This document shows positions 6,754 to 12,628 of a stretch of DNA of 15,214 bases, in pieces. Within the stretch, counting starts at the first letter, position 1. Every line of letters starts with the position of its first letter. The DNA is from Bacillota bacterium. Lineage in GTDB: Bacteria > Bacillota > Clostridia > Christensenellales > CAG-138. A model generated the notes under the pieces. It was given only the letters and a program-made list of their open reading frames with translations, had not been told where the DNA came from and made no database searches. The translations under genes and the position numbers were made by a program. The stretch covers positions 1 through 15,214 of the forward strand of contig JAEYSE010000094.1 in the NCBI GenBank assembly GCA_023435025.1, written 5' to 3'.

Positions 6754-7221
6754 CTAACCATTCATGTAATGGACCATTTCGTTCTGTGCGTCTACAAACC
6801 CGAATTTTTCGTAAATTGGCCTGCCCATATCCGTGGCGTTCAGGACGATCTTGGTACAGCCGCGCGCTTTCGCTTCCGCCATGAGTTGCTCCATCAATAT
6901 GGAAGCAATGCCCTGGCCGCGATACCGGGGCAGCGTGTAGACATTGCTGATATATCCGATCTTGCCGTTGACGCAACTACACGAAGGCGGCACGTCATAC
7001 AGCGTCAACCCGACGTTCGCGACGATTTCCCCGCCATAAAGTGCCATCCATACAACGAGCGTATCTTCCGCCATTGCCCGGGCAAAGTAGCGCCTGTTTT
7101 CTATTTGCAGGCGGTCTTTTAGCGGGCCCATTTTTTCGCCGTTGACTTCGCACAAAAACTCTACACGCATTTTCGTGAGAGTGTCGATATCCGTTTGGTC
7201 AGCTTTGCGATATGTTATCAT
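6754..7221 (-). CDS. GNAT-family N-acetyltransferase
   Basis: A 155-residue GNAT protein. It starts with the common MITYRKADQTDIDTLTKMR strand-helix. Motif A is clear: IGYISNVYTLPRYRGQGIAS (88-107), where RGQGIA binds the pyrophosphate of acetyl-CoA, followed by an amphipathic helix. Motif B is GRPIYEKFGFV (133-143), with the usual tyrosine for leaving thiolate protonation. The PPSCSC segment near 78-83 is unusual for its two close cysteines. The substrate is unknown; small-molecule or peptide amine acetylation is the family norm. ATG 7221 has GGAG five to six bases upstream. It lies between the VOC and membrane-protein genes on the same strand. Confidence 0.9.
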   Translation of the reverse strand: MITYRKADQTDIDTLTKMRVEFLCEVNGEKMGPLKDRLQIENRRYFARAMAEDTLVVWMALYGGEIVANVGLTLYDVPPSCSCVNGKIGYISNVYTLPRYRGQGIASILMEQLMAEAKARGCTKIVLNATDMGRPIYEKFGFVDAQNEMVHYMNG

Positions 7222-7283
7222 AACTGCTCCGTCTAAAAGGGTATCTGTGGCACAGCAATTCCAGGAAAACTCTTTGGTAAGGC

Positions 7284-7706
7284 CTACTTCATACGCTTCA
7301 TCAGCGGATGATCCGCTTTGAGCTCAAGCAGGTCCCAGAGGTTCCCGTACAAATCCTCAAATACCGCAACCATGCCGTAATCCTGCTCTTTGGGCGGGCG
7401 TACGAAATGGATGCCCTTTGCAACCATGTCCTCATAATCCCGCCAGAAATCATCGGAATTCAAAAACAAAAATACTCTTCCACCCGCTTGGTTGCCGATA
7501 AAGGGCTCCTGTTCAGGCTTGGATGCTCTTGCAAGCAAAATTGTGGTTCCAGCCGATCCGGGAGGGGAGACGACCACCCACCGTTTGTCCTGCTCCGGCT
7601 GATAGGTATCCTCGACCAATGTAAAATGGAGCTTTTTTGTATAGAATTCGATCGCCTCGTCATAATCCCGTACCACCAGGGCGATATGTACGATGGATTG
7701 TACCAT
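7284..7706 (-). CDS. VOC-family (glyoxalase/bleomycin resistance) protein
   Basis: A 140-residue vicinal-oxygen-chelate protein with two beta-alpha-beta-beta-beta modules. Module one opens with SIVHIALVVRDYDEAIEFYT (4-23), where H7 is the expected metal ligand. Module two ends in VAVFEDLYGNLWDLLEL (113-129), where E128 is the expected second-half ligand. Families with this fold include glyoxalase I, dioxygenases and drug-binding resistance proteins; the size and the single-domain layout fit the broad glyoxalase-like class, and no specific reaction is claimed. ATG 7706 has AGAGGAG six bases upstream. It is the first gene of the minus-strand run ending at 6075, with a good -10 about 30 bases ahead. 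Confidence 0.9.
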   Translation of the reverse strand: MVQSIVHIALVVRDYDEAIEFYTKKLHFTLVEDTYQPEQDKRWVVVSPPGSAGTTILLARASKPEQEPFIGNQAGGRVFLFLNSDDFWRDYEDMVAKGIHFVRPPKEQDYGMVAVFEDLYGNLWDLLELKADHPLMKRMK

Positions 7707-7738
7707 ATATTCGCTCCTCTCTCGACTAACCTAACAGC

Positions 7739-7767
7739 ATTATAATGGCATGAAAAGGAAATTGCAC
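7739..7767 (-). promoter_or_regulatory. Probable promoter of the VOC-GNAT-membrane protein run
   Basis: On the minus strand a consensus TATAAT (7744-7739) lies 17 bp after GTGCAA (7767-7762), a weak -35, and about 33 bp before the VOC start. The sequence ATTATAAT also contains a perfect TATAAT on the plus strand (7741-7746), but that copy has no -35 and lies about 125 bp from the lipoprotein start. Confidence 0.42.
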
Positions 7768-7871
7768 GGGAAATCAGAACATTCCGTGGCATCTAGCGGG
7801 AAAACCACAAATAACCGCGCTGTTGGAACGGCATAATAATGGCAGAGTATCGAGGAACATGGAGGACTTCT

Positions 7872-8963
7872 ATGCGGAAATTGCCGGAGAAAAAGTTGAA
7901 GTACGTATTGATCCATTTCGCCGCCACTTGTTTGGGGGGCGTTTTGTTTGCCGCGTGCGCGCCAAAGCCCACGCCGGGCCTGACCCCCGCGCCTTCGCCC
8001 GCAGCAAGCCCGCCGGCCTCAGTGGCGCCGTCTGTTAGCCCAAGCGTTACTGCAACACCTTCCGCTACGGCGGTGTGGATGCCTACGCTCACGCCCTCTC
8101 CATCACCCACGCCAACGACGACGTCCAAAGCCTCGCCTACGCCGAAAGCTTCGCCCACGCCGAAAGCTTCGCCCACTCCCAAGCCTTCCCCCACGGCGAC
8201 GCCCCGGCCGGTGCAGCTCGATGAAAAGGCCGTGCTTTCCATATTGAAAATCAGCGAAGCTCGGCTGGTGGATATCCAGTACGCAGACCTGGACGGCGAC
8301 GGGATTAAGGACGCTATCGCACTGTACAGGGAAGAGCCGATAAGCGGCGGATATGCGTTTCAGCTGACGCTTTCCGCCGTAAACAGCGCCACAAAAAAGC
8401 ATCAGGATATCGTACTTCCGTTTGATATTGGGCTTCTGGGCGACAGCATAAAACTTACCGTACTTCCAATCAAGAACGGTACCAGGACGACCGTATATGC
8501 AGTGGCGGGCGGGAAATATGGGGGCACAGTGGAACATGTAGGGTTCTCGGTGCTGCAATACGCAAAAAACGGCTGGAAGGATATATTTGCAAGATACAGG
8601 GACAACGGCATGGGCTACGCGCTAACCATGCAGAACGGCCCCAAGGCCATTTTGACGCTGGAAACCGGTAAGCGTTACACTTTAATTCCGACGGATCTCG
8701 CAACCTACCGCGCCTCGGGTTGGATCGACGCGAACGGAAATCTTACGCAGGATGCCCGCGTGTTTGAGGAGCACATCGGCTTTTCTAACCTGACATACGG
8801 CGTAGAAAACGGGGCGCTTACGCTTTACGGCACGCAGGAAATCCGGGGCCTTCACAAGCTGGACGTGCTTGCCCTGCTCAATACCGTCTGGCGGTATGAC
8901 GGAACCGATTGGTCCGTTACGGCGAGCGTGGAGCCGCTTGCAAGCAGGTTGCAAAGCGAATAG
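7872..8963 (+). CDS. Putative lipoprotein with Pro/Ser/Thr-rich linker
   Basis: A 363-residue exported protein of unknown function. Residues 1-28 form a signal peptide (basic tip, hydrophobic core IHFAATCLGGVLFAA) before C29, a likely lipidation site; Phe at -3 is unusual for a lipobox. Residues 30-113 are a low-complexity linker rich in Pro, Ser, Thr and Ala with three KASPTP units, expected to hold the globular part away from the membrane. The C-terminal domain (about 115-363) starts with a Ca-binding-like loop DLDGDGIKD (139-147), as in FG-GAP or EF-hand-like loops, followed by strand-rich sequence. ATG 7872 is chosen over ATG 7839 because GGAGG (7860-7864) is placed for it and the signal peptide then starts correctly. 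It appears monocistronic. A periplasm-like cell-envelope role is inferred. Confidence 0.82.
   Translation: MRKLPEKKLKYVLIHFAATCLGGVLFAACAPKPTPGLTPAPSPAASPPASVAPSVSPSVTATPSATAVWMPTLTPSPSPTPTTTSKASPTPKASPTPKASPTPKPSPTATPRPVQLDEKAVLSILKISEARLVDIQYADLDGDGIKDAIALYREEPISGGYAFQLTLSAVNSATKKHQDIVLPFDIGLLGDSIKLTVLPIKNGTRTTVYAVAGGKYGGTVEHVGFSVLQYAKNGWKDIFARYRDNGMGYALTMQNGPKAILTLETGKRYTLIPTDLATYRASGWIDANGNLTQDARVFEEHIGFSNLTYGVENGALTLYGTQEIRGLHKLDVLALLNTVWRYDGTDWSVTASVEPLASRLQSE
8116..8187 (+). repeat. In-frame 18-bp tandem repeats in the lipoprotein linker
   Basis: Two near-identical 18-bp units (8134-8151 and 8152-8169, differing by one base) are followed by a diverged third (8170-8187) and preceded by a partial one. 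Each encodes six residues of the KASPTP type. Because units are multiples of three, gain or loss by slippage would change linker length without a frameshift. Confidence 0.85.
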
Positions 8964-8980
8964 GGAGGAGGAGACATTTC

Positions 8981-9117
8981 AGCCGCTTCAGAGCATCGAC
9001 AAACCTTTGGGGCTTACACACAGTTCACAACGCTCATGAGTCCTTAGGGCCTGCTGCCTAGCGGGCGTGAGGGCGGAGCCCTCAACATGAACCCTTTGTT
9101 GACAGTTTGAGGCGGCT
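8981..9117 (+). repeat. Imperfect 23-bp inverted repeat bounding a structured 137-bp stretch
   Basis: The left arm (8981-9003) starts AGCCGCTTCA and ends CGACAAA; the right arm (9095-9117) starts TTTGTTGACA and ends GGCGGCT. As DNA 17 of 23 positions pair; as plus-strand RNA three of the six mismatches become G-U pairs, leaving only a 3x3 internal loop. Inside lie a palindrome CTCATGAG (9033-9040) and a 7-bp hairpin TGAGGGC-GGA-GCCCTCA (9068-9084). No open reading frame of note is present. It could be a MITE or palindromic intergenic repeat, or a structured 3' RNA. The right arm shares bases with the terminator at 9109-9130, so the two structures exclude each other. Confidence 0.55.
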
Positions 9118-9130
9118 ATATAGCCGCCTC
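9109..9130. terminator. Bidirectional terminator between lipoprotein and glycosylase genes
   Basis: A perfect 22-bp palindrome with arms GAGGCGGCTA and TAGCCGCCTC around a central TA. On the plus strand it is followed by GTTTCATTGTTT. On the minus strand it lies 4 bp after the stop of the convergent glycosylase gene, with a weak U-run (CAAACTGTC). Confidence 0.7.
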
Positions 9131-9133
9131 GTT

Positions 9134-10297
9134 TCATTGTTTACAAAGGTTGAATTCCGCAAAACGGCTCGCCGCGCTGTCAATGGCGCGGGTTATCCCG
9201 TTTGTAGGCTTCACTTTCGGCTCGTACCAGATGTTTTTTATGATCAGCATTCCGGCTTTCCGGTCAACTGCCGCTTCTATTCTTCCGATAAAATTTTCGC
9301 CGTAGAGAATCGGCAGGACATAATGTCCATATACGCGCTTATCTGCCGGGGTATAAATTTCCCACTTGTAGTCAAAGGCAAAAAGCGCCTGAATGAGTTT
9401 CCGGTCCCACATCAGGTTATCCAGCGGGGCAATGAATTCACATCGTTTTTTCCAGGCTTCGTCTTGCAGGCATTGCTGCGCGAGGTTGATATCCCCGGAA
9501 AGCATGTAAAGCGCGTCCCGGAAGCCCTCCACCGCAACCCGAACAATTTTCTCCTCGCTTAAAAGCTCGGAAAATACGGCCGCCCGTTCGGCGGAATTGA
9601 GTCCCTCGATGTTCAGCCATGCATCGGACGCCCGGTTCCATAATAGGCCAAAGGACCCAATTCTACGCAAAACGCGCCATTTCCGGTGCGCGTGCTCGTC
9701 CGGGTATGGATCGGGACTTAAGAGAATTTCCTGCGGCAAGCAGTTTTCGATCAGGTCGTAATATTTGATGGCTCCGCTTTTGTGATGAATGGCCAGTTCA
9801 CCGGAAAAATATAAATGCTCCAGCGCAGCACGGGATAATTTTGTATCGCTCCAGTACCAGCTTACTTTATCCGGCAGGTCAATATCGGCGGAGCAGACTG
9901 GACCGTGGTTTGCAATGATTTGCTTTACGGTATCCCGTACCGCCATAATCTCAGCATGGCTGCGCTCCCACCGCCTGTGCTGTTCCCGGTAGCGCTGAAA
10001 ATACGGCCAGTCCTGTATAGAGAAAATGGCAAGATTTTTATCAAAATAGTCGATAAGCGCGCGGTCTTCATACAAAAGCTCATAAAGCGTCTGCTTGGCA
10101 AAATTCTTTATCCGGGATTGCAGTACGAGCTCGGCGTTTTTTCCACAGACGTCCACGGGGTCAAATTGGATACACCCAGCCTGACGAACAAAATCCAGCA
10201 CGCCTTGCTTACCCAAAAACTGATGCTCGCCCAATAGTCCGTGTTTTTTCAGTAAAAAACGGCATGCCTGCTTTTTTGAAAATCTCATCGTTTCCAT
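9134..10297 (-). CDS. YcaQ/AlkX-like winged-helix DNA glycosylase
   Basis: A 387-residue member of the DUF1006 winged-helix family, whose studied members (AlkZ of Streptomyces, YcaQ/AlkX of E. coli) remove alkylated bases and unhook interstrand crosslinks. The AlkX branch uses a Gln-x-Asp catalytic motif where AlkZ uses Gln-x-Gln; here GCIQFDPVDV (41-50) shows Q44 and D46, the AlkX type. Other family stretches include FDKNLAIFSIQDWPYF, the W/Y-rich central winged helices (SWYWSDTKLSRAALEHLYFSG), and the C-terminal PLDNLMWDRKLIQALFAFDYKWEIY. Length is near the family norm of 380-410. Start choice is uncertain: ATG 10297 has no clear ribosome binding site, and ATG 10288 three codons on is an alternative. 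The gene is convergent with the lipoprotein gene. Confidence 0.87.
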   Translation of the reverse strand: METMRFSKKQACRFLLKKHGLLGEHQFLGKQGVLDFVRQAGCIQFDPVDVCGKNAELVLQSRIKNFAKQTLYELLYEDRALIDYFDKNLAIFSIQDWPYFQRYREQHRRWERSHAEIMAVRDTVKQIIANHGPVCSADIDLPDKVSWYWSDTKLSRAALEHLYFSGELAIHHKSGAIKYYDLIENCLPQEILLSPDPYPDEHAHRKWRVLRRIGSFGLLWNRASDAWLNIEGLNSAERAAVFSELLSEEKIVRVAVEGFRDALYMLSGDINLAQQCLQDEAWKKRCEFIAPLDNLMWDRKLIQALFAFDYKWEIYTPADKRVYGHYVLPILYGENFIGRIEAAVDRKAGMLIIKNIWYEPKVKPTNGITRAIDSAASRFAEFNLCKQ

Positions 10298-10405
10298 ATT
10301 TCAGTGTTCACCCGCGCTGTAATATTCGTTCACGCATCCCCGGAACCCCTGGAGCAAAGCCAGAGTAACGCCTTGCCTTGCTTTATGGAAATATAACTTG
10401 AGCTG

Positions 10406-11068
10406 TCATATGCTGAGTATGCTGCGGTCAAACGCCCGGTAATCAGAGATCACCTGTACGACCTGCGGCGGCCTGTGCAGAAACCCTTCGGCGTCCCTGA
10501 CGGTGATAATATGCTTTACGCCCGCGCGGACTGCGGCTTCCATGCCGGTATCGGAATCCTCAAATACCAGGCAATCCGAAGGTGAAGCGTGGATTGCTGC
10601 GGCGGCTTTCAGGTACATATCGGGGTGCGGTTTTGGCGGGGTCTCGCCGTCGTCATACGCCACGTTTTTGATGTCGAACCAACGACCTAGCCCATAGTGG
10701 CTGAAATAGAACTCGACATTGGAGCGAATGGAGGATGACGCGATGTTAAACGGGTATTGTCCTGCAAGCTCATTCAGTAGTTCCGAAAGGCCGTCCAACA
10801 ATTCTAATTGCGCCTGACGCGAGAGCTGGCGGTAAATCTCTTCCTTCCGCTCGGAAAGCATACTGCTTTCCTGCACCGGCAACGTTCTTCCCGCAAATTC
10901 TGTGATGATGGAGAGATTATTGCTGCCTATGATAACGCGGTCGAGCGCTTCTTTCGTCAAATGGAGGTTCCAGGCTTCCAGCGCCAAAGCCGCCCACGCG
11001 CTCCTGTTCACTTCGCTGTCCATGACCATTGTGCCGTTAAAATCAAACAGTATCCCCGAAAATCCCAT
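10406..11068 (-). CDS. HAD-superfamily hydrolase (phosphoglucomutase-like) with DFNGT motif
   Basis: A 220-residue HAD protein with a small helical cap (about 16-85), like beta-phosphoglucomutase and phosphoglycolate phosphatase relatives. Motif I is LFDFNGTM with nucleophile D9; motif II is NIASSS (108-113); motif III is K146 in PPKPHP; motif IV is VFEDSDTGMEAA (168-179) with E170, D171 and D173 for Mg binding. The residue two after the nucleophile, usually the Asp that acts as general acid/base (DxD), is Asn11 here. That may slow or change the reaction, or mark a sub-family that keeps DFNGT. The substrate is unknown. ATG 11068 has AGGAG six bases upstream. The glycosylase gene follows 108 bp downstream on the same strand with no clear terminator between. 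Confidence 0.88.
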   Translation of the reverse strand: MGFSGILFDFNGTMVMDSEVNRSAWAALALEAWNLHLTKEALDRVIIGSNNLSIITEFAGRTLPVQESSMLSERKEEIYRQLSRQAQLELLDGLSELLNELAGQYPFNIASSSIRSNVEFYFSHYGLGRWFDIKNVAYDDGETPPKPHPDMYLKAAAAIHASPSDCLVFEDSDTGMEAAVRAGVKHIITVRDAEGFLHRPPQVVQVISDYRAFDRSILSI

Positions 11069-11160
11069 GCAACGCTCCTGTGTTAGTCAATTCATATAGG
11101 TTTCATCGTAACACAATCCACGCAAAAGGGAAATGCCTATCAAACGGAGAACGGAAAGGG

Positions 11161-11658
11161 TTATATCAGCTTCTTTTTCATCATGACCGCGGGCAGGTCC
11201 CTTCCGGCCCAATGCAGCGTAATATCCTGAATTTTGATAAAGCCTTGGCTCTGCCAGAACGAATGCACGGAGTTGTAATAATCCGTTGCAACGTCTAATC
11301 TGATACACGCGCTGCCGCACGATTTCGCGTATTCCTCTATGGCCCGGTATACGCGTTTTCCAAGCCCCTTGTTTTGATAGGCGCCATGCAGCATCAGCAG
11401 GGATAGATAGGCTTCATCCCCTATTTGAAAATCCGCAATGCCAATGACGTTTCCGGAACACTTTTCAACAATTTTGCAGGAGTAAAAACCGGCGGGTTTC
11501 ATGGCCTTCAGTTCGCTTTGCAGCCATGCGCCTGTCACGTCTCTGCGGCCCGTATGGTGCATGACGAAATCCATGTTGGACTCATAGATCGCAAGAACCG
11601 CATTGAGGTCCTTTGGCTTCACAACGCCTATATAAAACTCGTCTGATTCAATAATCAT
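11161..11658 (-). CDS. GNAT-family N-acetyltransferase
   Basis: A 165-residue GNAT protein, the third in the window. It opens with a short strand and helix (FYIGVVKPKDLNAVLAIYES, 8-27), has a central CKIVEKCSGNVIGIADFQIG, then motif A LSLLMLHGAYQNKGLGKRVY (85-104), in which QNKGLGK is the acetyl-CoA pyrophosphate loop. Motif B is seen in NSVHSFWQSQGFI (129-141). The open frame extends upstream, but the ATG at 11658 is preferred: it has GGAGGG at a good distance, while earlier starts have none. The substrate is not known. It lies about 90 bp before the HAD gene on the same strand; transcription may continue into it. Confidence 0.88.
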   Translation of the reverse strand: MIIESDEFYIGVVKPKDLNAVLAIYESNMDFVMHHTGRRDVTGAWLQSELKAMKPAGFYSCKIVEKCSGNVIGIADFQIGDEAYLSLLMLHGAYQNKGLGKRVYRAIEEYAKSCGSACIRLDVATDYYNSVHSFWQSQGFIKIQDITLHWAGRDLPAVMMKKKLI

Positions 11659-11683
11659 GGATGTGCCCTCCAGCCACAGCTCA

Positions 11684-11689
11684 AGTATA
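11684..11689 (-). promoter_or_regulatory. Possible -10 element of the GNAT gene
   Basis: On the minus strand TATACT lies about 25 bp before the chosen start at 11658, just ahead of its ribosome binding site. No convincing -35 is seen. The terminator hairpin at 11725-11756 lies upstream, so a fresh promoter is expected here. Confidence 0.28.
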
Positions 11690-11724
11690 GCATAATTTGC
11701 CATATCGCGGCCCGAGAGAAGAAT

Positions 11725-11756
11725 ACCGCATCCATTCCGCTGGGAACAGATGCGGT
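11725..11756 (-). terminator. Hairpin terminator after the HD-domain gene
   Basis: ACCGCATC / GATGCGGT form an 8-bp outer stem, with an inner TTCC / GGAA stem, a GCTG loop and a symmetric CA/CA internal loop. It begins 9 bp after the HD stop. The minus-strand tail ATTCTTCTCTC is T-rich but broken by C, so efficiency may be moderate. Confidence 0.55.
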
Positions 11757-11764
11757 TCAATAGG

Positions 11765-12379
11765 CTAGCGTTTGCACTTTTCGAGAAACCGGACGATTGT
11801 GGCTTCTTCCTTTTCCCGGTCGCTGTTGGTCCTCCCAAGCCGGTCGCAGAACCCAAGAAGTGCGACCTCCTCGATATCCGCGTTGCGCAGCATACCCTTG
11901 ACGTCCGCAAACGGCAAATTGTTCACCACGAACAGAATGTGCATGTGGTACCGTACTAGCGTGCATACCTTGCGGATGAAAGCGTGGTCTTCCGTGAACG
12001 TCTCTAGAAATTCACGGGCCAGCTGTTCACCCAGCTTGTCATGATCGTAGGACGTGATTTTTCCCTTGCGGTTCTTTGTGGTGCCGGGCTTGCCAATGTC
12101 GTGCAGCAGTGCTGCCCACATGAAAACGGCAGGGTCGCGGCTTTGGTCCCGGACTTTTGCGGCCGCGTCCACAACCAGCAGCGTATGGTTCCATACATTA
12201 CCTTCCGGGTGGTGTATGGGGGATTGTTCCGTGCTTTTGAGCCGGTGCAGCATAACAAACGGATGCTGTTTAAATTCCGGGGTATTCGAAATCTCTTCCA
12301 GGTAGCTGGACGGCGCTTCATCGTGTAGTAGCCGCCTGCCGGTTTCCCAATACAGCGCGTGCAGTTCAGCGTGGGTCAT
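11765..12379 (-). CDS. HD-domain phosphohydrolase
   Basis: A 204-residue HD-superfamily protein. Metal-binding residues are H65 in NVWNHTLLVVD, the H93-D94 pair in ALLHDIGKPGTT (91-101), H113 in SYDHD, and a later Asp in LGFCDRLGRT. This pattern matches the HD domain found in bacterial CCA-adding enzymes and small stand-alone phosphohydrolases, which hydrolyse phosphoester bonds of nucleotides or cyclic phosphates. No nucleotidyltransferase domain is present. The substrate is unknown. ATG 12379 lies inside the upstream 47-residue gene (14-bp overlap) and has no clear ribosome binding site of its own, so translation is probably coupled. A hairpin terminator follows the stop. Confidence 0.86.
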   Translation of the reverse strand: MTHAELHALYWETGRRLLHDEAPSSYLEEISNTPEFKQHPFVMLHRLKSTEQSPIHHPEGNVWNHTLLVVDAAAKVRDQSRDPAVFMWAALLHDIGKPGTTKNRKGKITSYDHDKLGEQLAREFLETFTEDHAFIRKVCTLVRYHMHILFVVNNLPFADVKGMLRNADIEEVALLGFCDRLGRTNSDREKEEATIVRFLEKCKR

Positions 12380-12509
12380 CCGCGTTCTGGTCCCTTACGC
12401 CAAATACCGCCCTTGCGCTTTCCGCCTGCGGATCGTGCTTGATATGCTTGGAACGGAATTTGCCGTCCTCCTTCTTTTTGTTGCGGGTGCTCGCCTTCTT
12501 GTTGCCCAT
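12366..12509 (-). CDS. 47-residue basic protein (CPC_1213-like), coupled to HD gene
   Basis: A short gene read from ATG 12509 with AAAGGAG placed six bases upstream, a good ribosome binding site. The product is strongly basic at its start (MGNKKASTRNKKKEDGKF) and then has KHIKHDPQAESARAVFGVRD, ending in a short acidic tail (QNADDPR). I recall similar small clostridial proteins annotated as CPC_1213 family, sharing a KHDP..SARAVFG core; that link is from memory and tentative. There is no signal peptide, helix pair or metal motif. The Lys-rich start suggests nucleic acid or ribosome binding, which is inference. Its 3' end overlaps the HD gene start by 14 bp, so both come from one transcript. 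Confidence 0.78.
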   Translation of the reverse strand: MGNKKASTRNKKKEDGKFRSKHIKHDPQAESARAVFGVRDQNADDPR

Positions 12510-12536
12510 AGCCGTCTCCTTTCATTTGAAAGTGTC

Positions 12537-12565
12537 ATTTTATTGTAGCTTTCCGCAATGATAAA
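12537..12565 (-). promoter_or_regulatory. Possible promoter of the small-protein/HD operon
   Basis: On the minus strand TTTATC (12565-12560), a 17-bp spacer and TAAAAT (12542-12537) lie just before the ribosome binding site of the 47-residue gene. An overlapping TACAAT (12547-12542) is an alternative -10. The -35 is weak. The promoter partly overlaps the upstream exporter terminator. Confidence 0.32.
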
Positions 12566-12591
12566 AGAGTATGCGAATGTGCACACTCTTT
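12564..12591 (-). terminator. Terminator after the EamA exporter gene
   Basis: AAAGAGT / ACTCTTT form a 7-bp outer stem, extended inward by TGC / GCA across one A-C mismatch. On the minus strand the stem runs into TTTTAT. It lies about 37 bp after the exporter stop codon. Confidence 0.65.
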
Positions 12592-12628
12592 GCTGTTGGG
12601 GAACGCTGGTTTGGAGTAGGATTGCCTG

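Noticed and set aside
8134..8187. Tandem repeats considered as a CRISPR array
   Set aside because: The units are 18 bp, directly adjacent without spacers, and in frame within a coding linker.
7793..8242. 149-residue minus-strand frame rich in Gly-Val repeats
   Set aside because: It is the reverse shadow of the Pro/Ser/Thr-rich linker of the lipoprotein gene; it has no ribosome binding site and its composition follows from the repeat on the other strand.
12395..12586. 63-residue minus-strand frame (start at 12586) over the small gene
   Set aside because: It is in a different frame from the 47-residue gene, which alone has a properly placed ribosome binding site; the longer frame is Arg-rich shadow sequence.
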